A stretch of 64,000 nt of DNA from Macrococcoides caseolyticum (GTDB taxonomy: Bacteria; Bacillota; Bacilli; Staphylococcales; Staphylococcaceae): positions 124,001-188,000 of the forward strand of contig NZ_JAHCPS010000002.1 of the NCBI RefSeq assembly GCF_021366795.1, written 5' to 3'. The stretch's first letter is position 1. Every line of letters begins with the position of its first letter. Shown here piece after piece: positions 1 through 13,299 of this stretch. The notes under the pieces are model-generated. The model was given only the letters and a program-made list of their open reading frames with translations. It was not told where the DNA came from and did not search any database. The translations under genes and the position numbers were made by a program.

Positions 1-376
1 TACCACCTGTTGCAAGTAAATCATCTGTAATTAAAACACGTTGACCAGGCTTAATCGCATCTTTATGCATTGTTAATACGTTGCTACCGTATTCAAGGTC
101 ATATTCATATCGGATAACTTCACGTGGTAATTTACCTTCTTTTCGGACTGGTGCAAAACCAATCCCCATTGCATAAGCGACTGGACAACCGATAATAAAC
201 CCTCTTGCTTCAGGACCAACAACGATATCAATTTGCTTTTCTTTTGCAAATTGTACAATTTTATCAGTTGCATAAGAATAAGCTTCGCCATTATCCATTA
301 AAGTCGTAATATCTTTAAAATTAACGCCTGCTTTTGGCCAGTCTTTTACTTCTGCAATATAATTCTTTAAGTTCAT
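1..376 (-). CDS. apt: adenine phosphoribosyltransferase (partial, C-terminus outside window)
   Basis: Converts adenine and PRPP to AMP (purine salvage, cytosol). The first ~125 residues are visible and begin [17 protein letters not shown]. They include the typical [12 protein letters not shown] segment and, at the window edge, the PRPP-binding [11 protein letters not shown] motif. The ATG at 376 is preceded by GGAGGCAC. The gene follows recJ by about 40 bp on the same strand, the usual recJ-apt order of staphylococci and bacilli, so they are probably co-transcribed. The C-terminal quarter lies beyond base 1. Identification is firm from motif and position. Confidence 0.95.
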   Translation of the reverse strand, partial: MNLKNYIAEVKDWPKAGVNFKDITTLMDNGEAYSYATDKIVQFAKEKQIDIVVGPEARGFIIGCPVAYAMGIGFAPVRKEGKLPREVIRYEYDLEYGSNVLTMHKDAIKPGQRVLITDDLLATGG

Positions 377-414
377 TTGTGTGCCTCCATGATCTATATC
401 ATAAATTTTTAGAC

Positions 415-2661
415 TTACTGTAATTGTGATTTAAAGTGATCAAATGTAGAAAATAAGAAAAATTTTTCTAATTGAAGCGCATCTAATCGCTTTTGGTAAC
501 TTGGTGCGCTTTGTATTTCTCTCTTCTCCGGCGAATGATTTAATGTATAAGTCATTTCATGTTGAAAGATAAATTGAAGTTCTTTATAAACGTCCAACAT
601 AAAAATAAGTGTTTCAGGTTTAACCTTTAACAAATCTATTAAATATCCGCCATCTGTTTCCAGATCAATCACTGGTTTCATCTTAAAGCATTTAAATAAT
701 AATTTAAACCTATCCATATCAGGCATACCTTCAAAATAAATTTGGTTCTTCTTATGGAATATAAAATATACTGTATCTGCATCCATTGCGTCAAATGTTT
801 TTTTGAAATTTTCAAATGAATCTGGTATATCCCTAAACACTATTTTATCATGCCCGAACACCGATTCGCCATAATAAAAATAATTTTCATTTCGTTTCGT
901 TTGGTTAGGATGAATAATATATGCTACCGTTTCATCCTTTAAGAATGCAAACTTATTAGGATGTACATTTCTGAAATCCACCATTTTTGTATTTTCCGAC
1001 TGAATTTCAGAAACAACCATCTGTGGTGCTACATTTCCGTTCCATTCATTCAACTGTAATGTACCAGCTATATTAACCACACTTCCAGGCGGAAATTCAT
1101 TAGAAAGCATCCCATTTTGCCACATTAAACAATTGAGATTATCAGTCGTCTTAAACTTTAAATGCGCACCTTCCTGGCCGATTTGTTTTATTTCATTGAT
1201 CGTTTGATGATAAAGCGCAATAACAGGTGAAATAAAATCTGTTCCAAACGGTCTGAGTTTCTCCATATCACTTATATTAGTAACTGTGATTTCTTCTGGC
1301 TCTAGTATTGCGTCAATATTAACTATTGATGTAATCATTTCATCCTGTAATACTTCATCCAAATAAGCATTCACACTGCGTTCTAGTTGTTCTATATTGT
1401 CAATTGGTAACGTCATCCCAGCTGCCATATGATGTCCACCAAACTTCAAAATCCATTCCTGTGCATGCTGTAGACTATCATACATCGAAATTTGTTCAAT
1501 ACTTCTTGCTGAACCTTTCGCATAGTCATTCACATAATCTATGTTTAATACGATAGTTGGTAAATGGTATTTTTCTACAATCTTACTCGCCACTATTCCG
1601 AGAACCCCTTCATTCCAGTTCTCCTTTGCTAATACAAGAAAGCGATTACCATTGCTTATTTTTTCTTCTGCTTCAATCAATGCTTCTTTTGTAATCGATT
1701 CAACTATCGCTTTTCTTTCAATATTATAACTATCAACTTGTTCAGCCATCCAGGATGCTTCTTCATGCTCTGTCATTTGAAGTAATTCAGCAGCAATTCT
1801 TGCATCATCCAGCCTTCCAACAGCATTTAACCTTGGCCCAATAATAAACCCAACTGTTTCTTCAGTAATTTCTCCACTATAGTTCGCTTGTTTTAATAAT
1901 GCTTCAACACCAACAGGCGGTGTTTCATTAAGCATTTTTAGACCTTTTTTGACAAATGCTCTATTTTCACCTGTCATCGACACTAAATCACTGATTGTAC
2001 CGATTGCAACAAATGGCAAATATTGTTCGTTAGCTTTACCAAGTAAAGCGTGACTTAATTTATATGCCACACCAACACCAGCAAGACACTTAAAAGGATA
2101 GTTAAATTCTGGATGCATCGGATGAATAATTGCAAATGCTTCCGGTAGCGTTTCACCTATTTCGTGATGATCTGTAATAATAACATCCATACCAAGTTCA
2201 TTGGCAAGTTGAATTTCATTATGCCCTTGAATGCCATTATCCACTGTGATAATAAGTGCTACACCTTCTTCACTTGCCTGTCTAAATGCATCACTATTCG
2301 GCCCATAACCTTCAGTAAAACGGTTTGGAATATAAAAACCTACAATTGCACCAAGTGATTCTAATGTTTTGACCAATACAGTTACACTTGTAACACCGTC
2401 AGCATCATAATCACCATAGACTAGAATGGGTTCTTGATTGTTAATCGCTGTTTTAATACGCATTACTGCTTTATCCATATCAGAAAGTAAATAAGGATCA
2501 TGTATCACACCATCTGTAAAAATATCTTTCAACTGTTCTTCTGAAATCATATTTCTACTACTTAATATTTTTTGATTTATTTTAGAAATTTTGTATTTTT
2601 TGATTAAGTCTTCAGGAATTGTATTCTCCATTTTAGACACTTGCCACTGCTTTTTTATCAT
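415..2661 (-). CDS. recJ: single-stranded-DNA-specific exonuclease RecJ
   Basis: 5'-3' ssDNA exonuclease of recombinational repair, 748 aa with the chosen start. DHH-family motifs are clear: [13 protein letters not shown] near residue 80, VIITDHHE near 165, and the DHHA1 signature [10 protein letters not shown] near 410. A long C-terminal OB and Firmicutes-type extension follows. An upstream in-frame ATG at 2676 exists, but the strong GTGGGGGGA ribosome site sits directly before MIKKQWQV, so the start is set at 2661. It is followed by apt on the same strand. It is separated from the M20 gene upstream by a terminator hairpin. Confidence 0.95.
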   Translation of the reverse strand: MIKKQWQVSKMENTIPEDLIKKYKISKINQKILSSRNMISEEQLKDIFTDGVIHDPYLLSDMDKAVMRIKTAINNQEPILVYGDYDADGVTSVTVLVKTLESLGAIVGFYIPNRFTEGYGPNSDAFRQASEEGVALIITVDNGIQGHNEIQLANELGMDVIITDHHEIGETLPEAFAIIHPMHPEFNYPFKCLAGVGVAYKLSHALLGKANEQYLPFVAIGTISDLVSMTGENRAFVKKGLKMLNETPPVGVEALLKQANYSGEITEETVGFIIGPRLNAVGRLDDARIAAELLQMTEHEEASWMAEQVDSYNIERKAIVESITKEALIEAEEKISNGNRFLVLAKENWNEGVLGIVASKIVEKYHLPTIVLNIDYVNDYAKGSARSIEQISMYDSLQHAQEWILKFGGHHMAAGMTLPIDNIEQLERSVNAYLDEVLQDEMITSIVNIDAILEPEEITVTNISDMEKLRPFGTDFISPVIALYHQTINEIKQIGQEGAHLKFKTTDNLNCLMWQNGMLSNEFPPGSVVNIAGTLQLNEWNGNVAPQMVVSEIQSENTKMVDFRNVHPNKFAFLKDETVAYIIHPNQTKRNENYFYYGESVFGHDKIVFRDIPDSFENFKKTFDAMDADTVYFIFHKKNQIYFEGMPDMDRFKLLFKCFKMKPVIDLETDGGYLIDLLKVKPETLIFMLDVYKELQFIFQHEMTYTLNHSPEKREIQSAPSYQKRLDALQLEKFFLFSTFDHFKSQLQ

Positions 2662-2695
2662 TACAATTCCCCCCACAATCTAAAATTATACAATA

Positions 2696-2723
2696 AGGCA
2701 TTCATTTAAGAAAATGAATGCCT
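2696..2723 (-). terminator. intrinsic terminator after the M20 amidohydrolase gene
   Basis: Perfect 12-bp stem (AGGCATTCATTT / AAATGAATGCCT) with a 4-nt loop, just downstream of the stop at 2729. It is followed on the minus strand by TATTGTATAATTTT. It separates the epimerase/amidohydrolase pair from recJ. Confidence 0.7.
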
Positions 2724-2728
2724 CAAAA

Positions 2729-3841
2729 TTAGCTAACTTTTTTATCTAATTTTTTTATTACGTCAAAATAAATATTAATTGCGGTAAAAATCGATTCTTT
2801 ATCATACTTCATTTCCGGATGATGTAATCCATGATTCATATTACAACCTATCCCTAGCATTGTCGTTTTAATTTCAGGCAATGCATTAGAATACGTATGG
2901 AAGTCTTCAGCACCTGGCGTTACTATTGTCTCAATATAATCATGTTGCTGTTCTTTTAACACTTCAGTTAATATATTTTTTGCATCATCACTAATATCAG
3001 CAGCAACTGTATTGCTCGTGTAATAATAGTTGAGCGTACAATCGTATGCCTGCAGTACCCTTTCGCAAATTTTATCAATATTATACTGTAGTTTCTGCAT
3101 CATTTCATTATATTGAGCACGCACATCAAATACACAATTTACTGTTCCTGGTATAGTATTGTGCGTACCGCCTAAGGTTTCGATTGTTGTCATCTTGACA
3201 GAGAAAGAGCGATCATATGGATCACACAACGCTTTAATTTGCTGATTTAAATCCATGGCTATGTCAATACTGTTAATAGACTCCCACGGTCGACCTGCAT
3301 GTCCTTCAGTCGTTGTAATATCTACATGTAATGTTGCACTTGCACCATGCTGGATACTACTTGAAAATTCATTACCTTTAAGTTCATTTTTAGGACGCAC
3401 GTGCATACCAAACATATATTCAACATCATCTAATATATCGTGTTCCAGTACATATTTAGCTCCACTTCCAGCTTCTTCAGCAGGCTGGAAAATAAATAAC
3501 AGATTATATATGGGTTGGTACTTGGTTATTTTTAATTTAAATAAAATACCAATTAAAGTTGTCATATGTGCATCATGACCACACGCATGAATGACCTTTA
3601 ATCCGTCTTTAAAATTATAAGGTAATGCATCAATATCACTTCGAAATGCTATGGTTTTATCAATCTGCCCAGGTATCTTAATATAAAGCCCTGTCTTATT
3701 AAATCGTTTCACATCAAAATCTTCTTTAAATAATTTTTCTATATATTTTGTAGTTTTTTCTTCATCCCAACTTACTTCAGCTCTTAAATTTAATTCTCGA
3801 TTAATATCTAATATTTTGTCATGAAAATCCGTATAATCCAT
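2729..3841 (-). CDS. M20-family metal-dependent amidohydrolase
   Basis: 370-aa cytosolic zinc amidohydrolase of the M20D group (hippurate hydrolase / N-acetyl-amino-acid deacylase / IAA-amino-acid hydrolase relatives). Metal and catalytic motifs are visible: HACGHDAHM near residue 86, QPAEEAGSGA near 118, and the terminal GCNMNHGLHHPEM segment with the conserved His. The substrate cannot be read from the sequence. The neighbour 35 bp upstream on the same strand is an L-Ala-D/L-Glu-epimerase-like enolase. The pair may therefore process N-blocked or D-containing amino acids or dipeptides, for example from peptidoglycan; this is inference from context only. Confidence 0.85.
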   Translation of the reverse strand: MDYTDFHDKILDINRELNLRAEVSWDEEKTTKYIEKLFKEDFDVKRFNKTGLYIKIPGQIDKTIAFRSDIDALPYNFKDGLKVIHACGHDAHMTTLIGILFKLKITKYQPIYNLLFIFQPAEEAGSGAKYVLEHDILDDVEYMFGMHVRPKNELKGNEFSSSIQHGASATLHVDITTTEGHAGRPWESINSIDIAMDLNQQIKALCDPYDRSFSVKMTTIETLGGTHNTIPGTVNCVFDVRAQYNEMMQKLQYNIDKICERVLQAYDCTLNYYYTSNTVAADISDDAKNILTEVLKEQQHDYIETIVTPGAEDFHTYSNALPEIKTTMLGIGCNMNHGLHHPEMKYDKESIFTAINIYFDVIKKLDKKVS

Positions 3842-3876
3842 GCCTATCCCCTTTTAATTTCTTTTCAATAATAAAT

Positions 3877-4983
3877 CTATTCTAATTCAAACTGTTTTAC
3901 TGTTAATTGTTCTAAAATCTTTGTATTAATATTGATACCTAACCCTGGTGCCTCACCAAGTTCAACAAAAGGTATCTGATAATTCAAATCACCAATATCT
4001 TGACTAAACAAGAGCGGTCCAGTTAATTCGGTTGTTAACACATTCTTTAATGCCATTGCTGTGTGATATCCTGCTGCACTACCGATAGACGATTCAACCA
4101 TCGAACCAATTTGGCATTCAATGCCAAGCGCTTCTGCAAATCGAATGATTTTAACAGCATTATGTATACCACCACATTTCATTAACTTGACATTCAATAA
4201 ATCAAAATGAGGCGTATTTAATCGTGCTAAATCATCGACATTTCGGATCATTTCATCCGCCATTAAAGGCACATTCAAATGATCGAATAAATATTTCATA
4301 CCCGCTATATCATTATATTTTAATGGTTGTTCAATCCATTTTAATTTAGGATCATCAATTGAATTAACGGCCTGAATTATTGTTTTTGGATGGGACCATG
4401 CTTGATTACAATCTACTCGAATGGTTGCATCTGTATCTTTAATGTATGAAAGTATTTGTTTTAATTTTAGAATGTCATCTTGTATTTTCCCACCAAGTTT
4501 AATCTTTATTACTTTATATCCTTGTGCAAGAAGTAAATCTATATCTTTTTTCGTTTCTTTAATATTTTTGACACTCAACACTTTGGCATAATCTAACGTA
4601 TCAACTGTCTTCCCGCCTAGTAATTGATAAATCGGTAACTGTGCATGTTTACCTAAAATATCATAAAGCGCAATATCAATTGCAGCTTTTAAAGCTGGAT
4701 TAAATACAATACATTCGTCCATAAATTGATGCATTGCCTCAATATTTAAGGGATTTTTGCCAATTAAATGAGGCGCAAGCAGTTCAAGATTGCTATACAC
4801 ACCCTGAGCGCTTTCACCTGTCACATGTTCATCCGCAACCCCTTCTCCATATCCTACAATACCATTATCCGTAGTCAATTCCACAATAACAGAATGCATG
4901 CTGTCATAAGTTGCATAATTAATAATAAAGGGTTCTTTTAAAGGAAGTTTTATATAATAGCCTTTAATTTTAGTAATCTTCAT
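3877..4983 (-). CDS. enolase-superfamily dipeptide epimerase (L-Ala-D/L-Glu epimerase-like)
   Basis: 368 aa, muconate-lactonizing subgroup of the enolase superfamily. It has an N-terminal capping domain and a TIM barrel with KIKLGG (catalytic KxK-type region near residue 165), the metal ligands in RVDCNQAW, WIEQPL and MADE, and the second-lysine region LLNVKLMKCGGI. Family members epimerize the Glu of L-Ala-D-Glu dipeptides or act as N-succinylamino-acid racemases. The start at 4983 has GGAGGC upstream; a longer ORF to 5082 runs into the secDF terminator and is rejected. It sits between secDF and an M20 amidohydrolase, a likely small catabolic operon. Exact substrate unknown. Confidence 0.82.
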   Translation of the reverse strand: MKITKIKGYYIKLPLKEPFIINYATYDSMHSVIVELTTDNGIVGYGEGVADEHVTGESAQGVYSNLELLAPHLIGKNPLNIEAMHQFMDECIVFNPALKAAIDIALYDILGKHAQLPIYQLLGGKTVDTLDYAKVLSVKNIKETKKDIDLLLAQGYKVIKIKLGGKIQDDILKLKQILSYIKDTDATIRVDCNQAWSHPKTIIQAVNSIDDPKLKWIEQPLKYNDIAGMKYLFDHLNVPLMADEMIRNVDDLARLNTPHFDLLNVKLMKCGGIHNAVKIIRFAEALGIECQIGSMVESSIGSAAGYHTAMALKNVLTTELTGPLLFSQDIGDLNYQIPFVELGEAPGLGININTKILEQLTVKQFELE

Positions 4984-5061
4984 AATTAAGCCTCCAAATA
5001 TTACAATTAACTCTATCATAATAAAAAATGAGTGAAATTTGTGTATTTTTAGACAAAAAAA

Positions 5062-5091
5062 GAAAAAATCATGTATAGACATGATTTTTTC
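5062..5091 (-). terminator. intrinsic terminator of the yajC-secDF unit
   Basis: 13-bp perfect stem (GAAAAAATCATGT / ACATGATTTTTTC) with a 4-nt loop beginning 8 bp after the secDF stop codon. It is followed by a T-rich run on the minus strand. Confidence 0.85.
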
Positions 5092-5098
5092 TCATTGA

Positions 5099-7390
5099 TT
5101 AAACATAAATTTTTTCGTCATTTGCTTTCTTTTCTTCATATACTGTTAATTTACCACCACTCTGCTTTAACTGGCGTTTCTTTAAAATCCCCCATAATGG
5201 AACGGCGATAAAGATAGAACTAAATACACCAGAAATTAGACCGACAAGTAAAGCAAGTGAGAAGTTAAAGATACTTGAAGCACCAAGACACATTAAAGCT
5301 ACAACAACGATAATAACTGTCAATACTGTATTAATCGAACGTGTCAATGTTTGTTGAATTGATCGATTGACAATATCATCAATTTGTTCAGGACGTGTAA
5401 TGACTTTCATCTTTTGTAAATTCTCACGGACACGGTCAAATGTAACAATCGTATCATTTATCGAGTAACCAATGATTGTAAGTATGGCAGCTATGAATGT
5501 TACATCTACTTCTATCCTAAAGATACTAAAGAAAGCGATGATTAAAAATACATCGTGTAGTAACGATAACACTGATGTTAACCCCATACGCCATTCAAAT
5601 CTAAATGTCACATAGATGATAATACCTATTGATGCAATAATCACTGATTTAATCGCATTCTTTGCAAGTTCTTTACCAATTTCACTTGATACGGTATTTA
5701 CATTTGGTTCATGACCATACGTCTTTGTAAAGTCTGATTTTAAATCTTTTATTTCATTTTTTGAAAGTGGATCTTTAAACTGAATAACACCTGTTTTATT
5801 TGTTTCTGAGTTTATAACAATATTATCTGTTTCTAAATCCAATGCTTTTAATGAAGATTGAACATCTTCAACTTTCAATACCTTTTCACTCTTAACATCC
5901 ACACGTGATCCAGATTTAAAGTCGATACCTAAGTTTAAGCCCATCATAGCAATAATGATTGAACCAATAATGATTGATGCAACTGTTGCTGCAAGAAGTG
6001 GCTTTGCAAGTTTTACAAAGTTAATGCGATCCCAGCGTGTCTTTAATTCATGCACGTCAATACCTTCAGATAAATGATGACGTTTTTTGTTGTTTACACC
6101 AAAGAAGCTAAACTTCTTATCAAAGAAACCTGAGTTTACAGCTAATCCAAGTAATAGACGTGTAAAGAATACTTGTGTAATAAATATCATTAGGATACCT
6201 AATAATAGCATTGTTGCAAAACCTTTTACACTGCTTGTTCCTAAGAAGAATAGAACTAAAGCAGCTAAAACTGTTGTTAAGTTCGCATCTAGTATTGTCA
6301 GGAATGATGATTGTGAACCCTTTTTGTAAGCTTGTTTAACACTTCGTCCAATTTTAAGTTCATCTTTAATACGTTCATACATGATAATATTAGCATCTAC
6401 TGCCATACCTACACCAAGCACCAATGCTGCGATACCCGGAAGCGTTAGAACACCGTGAATTAAATTAAACGCTATCATTGTAAGCCAAATATAGGCAGAT
6501 AATGAAATGACAGCGAGTATACCTGGTAAACGATAGTAGATAATCATAAAGATAAAAATGAGGCCAACACCGATAGCTGAAGCAAGCATCGTATTTTGTA
6601 ATGCGTCCTGTCCAAATTGTGCACCAACAGAAGTAGAATATACTTCCGTTAATTTAACAGGTAAAGCCCCTGAATTCAATAAATCAGCAATTTGCTTCGC
6701 ACGGATTAATCCTTCTTCACCTTGGAAGCCACCTGAAATTTCAACATTTTGAGAGTTAATTTCCTGAGAAACACCAGCAGCACTTACATATTTCGGTTGT
6801 TTACCTGCTTGTTCTTTCTTCACTTCTTTTTTATAACTATCTTTACCTTCTTCAAAGTCCATCCAGATAACCATGATATTTGGATTCTGTTTAGAAATTT
6901 TTCTCGTAACATCCGCAAACTTTTTCGCAGATTTTAATTTTAAAGTAACAACTGGTGCATTCGTATTTTGATCAAATGCTTGTTTGGCACCACCTTGAAC
7001 TAAATCTTTACCTGATAAGAGTAATTTATCGTTAGCATCACGAATTGAAAGATTCGCACTTGTAGATAATATTTCACGTGCCTCATTTTGATTTTTGACA
7101 CCAGCAAGTTGCACACGAATTCTATCTTTATTTTCTATTTGAATTTTTGGTTCGGATACACCTAAGACATTTACACGTGACTCTAATGTCTTACTTGTTG
7201 CCTTAACAACCTCACTATCAATTTTATCGTCTTTATCTAACTTATCTACTTTGTATAGGACCTCAAACCCACCTTGTAAATCCAGTCCTAAATTCACTTT
7301 ATCCATAATACTTTTAACAGTTACACCCATTGAACTAAACAACAAGATGGTTAATAGCAGTAGTGCTATTAATCTACTACGTTTTTTCAC
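5099..7390 (-). CDS. secDF: protein translocase subunit SecDF (fused)
   Basis: 763-aa fusion of SecD and SecF, which use the proton gradient to assist Sec-dependent protein export. The N-terminal SecD half begins with one membrane segment, then has the periplasmic-type P1 domain with NLGLDLQGGFEVLYKV (D1 motif), then a five-helix block containing GVGMAVDANIIMYERIK. The SecF half restarts near residue 455 with LNLGIDFKSG and ends with GYSINDTIVTFDRVREN and further helices. Fusion is the normal arrangement in staphylococci and bacilli. yajC lies 60 bp upstream on the same strand. Confidence 0.97.
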   Translation of the reverse strand: MKKRSRLIALLLLTILLFSSMGVTVKSIMDKVNLGLDLQGGFEVLYKVDKLDKDDKIDSEVVKATSKTLESRVNVLGVSEPKIQIENKDRIRVQLAGVKNQNEAREILSTSANLSIRDANDKLLLSGKDLVQGGAKQAFDQNTNAPVVTLKLKSAKKFADVTRKISKQNPNIMVIWMDFEEGKDSYKKEVKKEQAGKQPKYVSAAGVSQEINSQNVEISGGFQGEEGLIRAKQIADLLNSGALPVKLTEVYSTSVGAQFGQDALQNTMLASAIGVGLIFIFMIIYYRLPGILAVISLSAYIWLTMIAFNLIHGVLTLPGIAALVLGVGMAVDANIIMYERIKDELKIGRSVKQAYKKGSQSSFLTILDANLTTVLAALVLFFLGTSSVKGFATMLLLGILMIFITQVFFTRLLLGLAVNSGFFDKKFSFFGVNNKKRHHLSEGIDVHELKTRWDRINFVKLAKPLLAATVASIIIGSIIIAMMGLNLGIDFKSGSRVDVKSEKVLKVEDVQSSLKALDLETDNIVINSETNKTGVIQFKDPLSKNEIKDLKSDFTKTYGHEPNVNTVSSEIGKELAKNAIKSVIIASIGIIIYVTFRFEWRMGLTSVLSLLHDVFLIIAFFSIFRIEVDVTFIAAILTIIGYSINDTIVTFDRVRENLQKMKVITRPEQIDDIVNRSIQQTLTRSINTVLTVIIVVVALMCLGASSIFNFSLALLVGLISGVFSSIFIAVPLWGILKKRQLKQSGGKLTVYEEKKANDEKIYV

Positions 7391-7451
7391 ATTTCCACCT
7401 CAACACTCAAATTTTAAAATTGAATTTAATTAGACATAAATTTACACAACA

Positions 7452-7724
7452 TTATTCTGCTTTTTTAATCGCTAATTTGTCAAATGTTAATTCTGTACCT
7501 TTATTGTTAACGATAATTGTGATAAATTTTTCATCTACTGACTTAACTGTTCCTTGTAAGCCGCCAATCGTAGATACTTTGTCTCCGCGTTTTAAATTAC
7601 GTAATAGTGTCTGCTGTTCTTTTACGCGCTTCTGTTGCGGACGAATCATCAAAAAATAAGCCACAACTAATAGAACGATTAAAGGTAATATCTGAATAAT
7701 TATTGCCTGCATTTCCTGTGACAT
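7452..7724 (-). CDS. yajC: preprotein translocase subunit YajC
   Basis: 90-aa single-pass membrane protein that associates with SecDF. It has one N-terminal helix (ILPLIVLLVVAYFLMIRPQ) followed by the typical RPQQKRVKEQQ and LKRGDKVSTIGGLQGTV stretch. Length and position between tgt and secDF match the conserved Firmicutes cluster. Confidence 0.95.
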   Translation of the reverse strand: MSQEMQAIIIQILPLIVLLVVAYFLMIRPQQKRVKEQQTLLRNLKRGDKVSTIGGLQGTVKSVDEKFITIIVNNKGTELTFDKLAIKKAE

Positions 7725-7733
7725 AGTTGCCTC

Positions 7734-9907
<2,174 letters not shown>

Positions 9908-9909
9908 AA

Positions 9910-10923
9910 TTATTTCCTCTTTTCATTAGTAAACGGTATATTAAAATGTTCGTAAGCAAGTGCTGTTGCTATTCTACCACGTTGCGTACGCTCTAAAAAA
10001 CCTTTTTGGATTAAGTACGGTTCATAAACATCTTCAAGTGTCATACGTTCTTCACCAATAGAAACTGCAATCGTGTCTAATCCTACAGGACCACCATTAT
10101 AGCGCTCTATAATAGCAGTTAAAATTTTGTGGTCAATGTAATCTAGACCATAAGCATCAACTTGTAATAAGTTTAAAGCGCTTTGAGTAATAGAAAAGTC
10201 AATCAAGCCATTATTTTTAACCTGAGCAAAGTCCCTCACCCTTCTAAATAATCGATTGGCAATACGTGGGGTTCCTCTACTACGCATCGCTAATTCTTGA
10301 ATTGATGGTGCATCAATTTCAACTTCAAATACATCAGCTGTACGTCTTACCACTTGAGATAATTCTTCTATTGAATAGTAATCCAGACGAAGATGCACAC
10401 CAAATCGATCTCTAAGTGGCGCTGATAAACTACCGGCTCTCGTCGTTGCACCAATTAGCGTAAACGGCGGCAGTTCAATACGAATACTTCGCGCCTCTTC
10501 CCCCTTACCAACAACTATATCCAGCATAAAATCTTCCATGGCTGGGTATAACACTTCTTCAACCACACGACTTAAACGATGTATCTCGTCAATAAACAGT
10601 ACATCTCCAGCATTTAAACTCGACAGAATCGCAGCTAAATCACCTGGCCTTTCAATCGATGGACCAGATGTTGTACGAATATTGACACCCAGTTCATTCG
10701 CAACGATTGTCGCTAATGTTGTTTTTCCTAATCCTGGAGGACCATATAGTAAGACGTGATCTAACGATTCATTTCTTAATTTAGCTGCTTGAATAAAGAC
10801 ATCAAGATTATGTTTTATTTTATGTTGCCCGATATATTGTGAAAGTTTTGTAGGACGCAGGCTTAATTCATCTTGAAATTCATCTGAATTTAATAATGCT
10901 TCGTCTGTAATTCTATCATCCAA
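9910..10923 (-). CDS. ruvB: Holliday junction branch-migration ATPase RuvB
   Basis: 337-aa AAA+ motor. Walker [10 protein letters not shown] near residue 62, Walker [10 protein letters not shown] near 110, sensor 1 LIGATTRAG near 157, arginine-finger-containing LRDRFG, and a C-terminal winged helix. Forms hexameric rings with RuvA to move Holliday junctions. ruvA is 14 bp upstream. Confidence 0.97.
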   Translation of the reverse strand: MDDRITDEALLNSDEFQDELSLRPTKLSQYIGQHKIKHNLDVFIQAAKLRNESLDHVLLYGPPGLGKTTLATIVANELGVNIRTTSGPSIERPGDLAAILSSLNAGDVLFIDEIHRLSRVVEEVLYPAMEDFMLDIVVGKGEEARSIRIELPPFTLIGATTRAGSLSAPLRDRFGVHLRLDYYSIEELSQVVRRTADVFEVEIDAPSIQELAMRSRGTPRIANRLFRRVRDFAQVKNNGLIDFSITQSALNLLQVDAYGLDYIDHKILTAIIERYNGGPVGLDTIAVSIGEERMTLEDVYEPYLIQKGFLERTQRGRIATALAYEHFNIPFTNEKRK

Positions 10924-10937
10924 TCATACCAACTCCT

Positions 10938-11528
10938 TTAAGACACAAGCATTTGAAAGGCACGTTTAACATTCTCATCAACTGTAAGTAATTTTTCCTG
11001 CTTTAATACTTTTTCAACTTTTTGTAATTCACGCTTTGTATAACCTAAAGCTTCTAAAGCTAGTAAAGCTTCATCTATGACTTCACTATTTTGTGAAGTG
11101 ATGTCACTAAATACCTCAGATTCATCTGTAATGATTAATTTACCTTTTAAATCAAGTATCATTTGACGCGCTGTCTTCTTACCAATACCTGGAAACTTTA
11201 TTAAATAACTATCATTTTCATTTTCTATTGCATGCTTAATATCTTTAGGAGAACTTGATGCCAATATTGCGAGCGCTGACTTAGGTCCAATACCTGTAAC
11301 TTTATTGAGCGATAAAAATAATTGTTTCTCTTCTAAAGTTTCAAATCCATATAAAGTATGTGCATCCTCACGCACAATAAGCTGCGTAAACAATTTAAAA
11401 GATTGATTTAAATACTTTTGAAACCGATAAGGATTAGGAACATGACATTCATAACCTATACCATTTACACCAACAACAAGATGTGTCGGTAAAATTTCAT
11501 TTAATTTTCCTTCTAAATAAGCGTACAT
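10938..11528 (-). CDS. ruvA: Holliday junction DNA helicase subunit RuvA
   Basis: 196 aa. N-terminal OB domain ([26 protein letters not shown]), two helix-hairpin-helix motifs ([13 protein letters not shown] and [17 protein letters not shown]) and a C-terminal UBA-like domain that contacts RuvB ([14 protein letters not shown]). Tetrameric junction-binding platform for RuvB. The length is normal for the family. Confidence 0.97.
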   Translation of the reverse strand: MYAYLEGKLNEILPTHLVVGVNGIGYECHVPNPYRFQKYLNQSFKLFTQLIVREDAHTLYGFETLEEKQLFLSLNKVTGIGPKSALAILASSSPKDIKHAIENENDSYLIKFPGIGKKTARQMILDLKGKLIITDESEVFSDITSQNSEVIDEALLALEALGYTKRELQKVEKVLKQEKLLTVDENVKRAFQMLVS

Positions 11529-11537
11529 GTTATCCTC

Positions 11538-11996
11538 CTATAAACTCATACCCAGTAACTGTACATGATTTACATTTTCAAGTGATTTAACTTTCTCGAG
11601 TAATTCATTTATAGTTAAATCCATATTTGTTGCATTTAAAGAAATAGTAATCGTTGCTTTATCTTGAATTGGTATTGTCTGATGAATTGTAAGAACAGAA
11701 CCATTTTCATTTGCAATAAAATCTAAAATTCTGCTTAATAGCCCGACTGTATCATCTACTTGTACCATTATCGTAATATTTCTTTCACGCGTTTTTTCAT
11801 CAACCGGGAAAATCGTATCTTTATATTTATAAAAAGCACTTCTTGATAAATCATATGTTTTGACTGCATCAAAAATTGACAATTTAGGATTTTTATCAAG
11901 TAAATCTTTAATTAATAATGTCTTTTTAACTGACTCTGGAAGTACATCCTCACGTATTAAATAAAACTTCTTGTTTTGATCCGTCATTTCATTCAC
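11538..11996 (-). CDS. pheB: ACT-domain regulatory protein PheB (UPF0735 family)
   Basis: 152 aa. The N-terminal half looks like a small helical DNA-binding-like segment (PKLSIFDAVKTYDLSRSAFYKYKDTI) and the C-terminal half is an ACT ligand-binding domain (ITIMVQVDDTVGLLSRILDFIANENG). In Bacillus the gene is called pheB and follows obg, as here; its biochemical role is not settled. It starts 3 bp after obg ends, so translational coupling is likely. Confidence 0.88.
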   Translation of the reverse strand: MNEMTDQNKKFYLIREDVLPESVKKTLLIKDLLDKNPKLSIFDAVKTYDLSRSAFYKYKDTIFPVDEKTRERNITIMVQVDDTVGLLSRILDFIANENGSVLTIHQTIPIQDKATITISLNATNMDLTINELLEKVKSLENVNHVQLLGMSL

Positions 11997-11999
11997 CTG

Positions 12000-13289
12000 C
12001 TACTCTACGAATTCAAACTCACCGCGCATAATTCGAACGATGTCACCATTTTTACAGCCTCGCTCACGAAGTGCATCATCGATGCCCATTGTACGCATTT
12101 GACGCGCAAAACGACGAACTGAAGCATCACGTGTAAAGTCTGTCATCTTAAATAGACGCTCAATAGAATTACCACTTACGACATACGCACCGTCATCAGC
12201 ACGTGTGATTTCAAAGTGATCTGCAGATTTTTCATGTTTATACATAACACGATGAACTGCTGCTTGTTCTTCATCTAAATCATAATCAACATCGCTTGTT
12301 GCATCTAATAAATCTGCCGTTCTATAGAGTAATGTATCAATATTCTGGTATGTTGCTGCACTCAACTCAATAATTTCAACATCTTCACCAATTTTTTGTT
12401 TAAATTCCTGTAAGTATTCTTCCGCATTTGGCATATCCATTTTGTTCGCCACTATGATTTGTGGTCGCTTTGCTAATTTCTTATTGTAATTTTCAAGTTC
12501 TTTATTAATTGTAATATAGTCTTCATACGGATCACGACCGTCTGTACGGCCCATATCAAGAATGTGAATGATGACACGCGTTCTTTCTATATGTCTTAAG
12601 AACTGGTGACCTAAACCGACACCTTCAGAAGCGCCTTCTATTAAGCCGGGTAAATCAGCCATTACAAAGCTACGATTATCTTTCGTTTGAACAACGCCTA
12701 AATTTGGTTTAATCGTAGTAAAATGATATGCACCAATTTTAGGCTTTGCTTTTGAAACGATAGACAATAATGTTGATTTACCAACACTTGGATACCCCAC
12801 CAAACCAACATCTGCGAGTAATTTTAGTTCTAATGTTACCTCAAGTTCTTCACCTGGTTCACCATTCTCACAAAAATCTGGCGCTGGATTGCTTGCTGTC
12901 GCAAATCTAGAATTCCCACGACCTCCACGGCCTCCACGTGCCACCACTGCACTCTGTTCATGCAGCACTAAATCAGCAATAATTTCACCTGTTTCAGCAT
13001 TTTTTATAATTGTGCCAGGTGGTACTTTTAATACTAAGTCTTTAGCACCTCTTCCGTGCATATTACTCGTTTGTCCATTTTCACCTTTTTCTGCTTTAAA
13101 CATACGCTGAAAACGAAAATCCAGTAAAGTTCTAAGTCCTTCATCAACTTGAAAAACGATTGAAGCACCTTTACCACCATCGCCACCAGCCGGGCCACCT
13201 AATGGTACATATTTTTCTCTACGGTAGGCAACTAAACCATTTCCACCGTCTCCTGCCTTTAAATTAATTTTCACCTGATCTATAAACAT
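12000..13289 (-). CDS. obg: essential GTPase Obg/CgtA
   Basis: 429-aa ribosome-associated GTPase involved in 50S maturation and stress control. Glycine-rich Obg fold (residues 1-158), G domain with P-loop [11 protein letters not shown] near 165, DLPGLIEGA (G3) and NKMD (G4), then the C-terminal OCT domain typical of Gram-positive Obg. It lies immediately upstream of pheB and follows the spo0B-like gene by 10 bp, the same order as in B. subtilis. Confidence 0.97.
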   Translation of the reverse strand: MFIDQVKINLKAGDGGNGLVAYRREKYVPLGGPAGGDGGKGASIVFQVDEGLRTLLDFRFQRMFKAEKGENGQTSNMHGRGAKDLVLKVPPGTIIKNAETGEIIADLVLHEQSAVVARGGRGGRGNSRFATASNPAPDFCENGEPGEELEVTLELKLLADVGLVGYPSVGKSTLLSIVSKAKPKIGAYHFTTIKPNLGVVQTKDNRSFVMADLPGLIEGASEGVGLGHQFLRHIERTRVIIHILDMGRTDGRDPYEDYITINKELENYNKKLAKRPQIIVANKMDMPNAEEYLQEFKQKIGEDVEIIELSAATYQNIDTLLYRTADLLDATSDVDYDLDEEQAAVHRVMYKHEKSADHFEITRADDGAYVVSGNSIERLFKMTDFTRDASVRRFARQMRTMGIDDALRERGCKNGDIVRIMRGEFEFVE

Positions 13290-13299
13290 ATAAACACCT

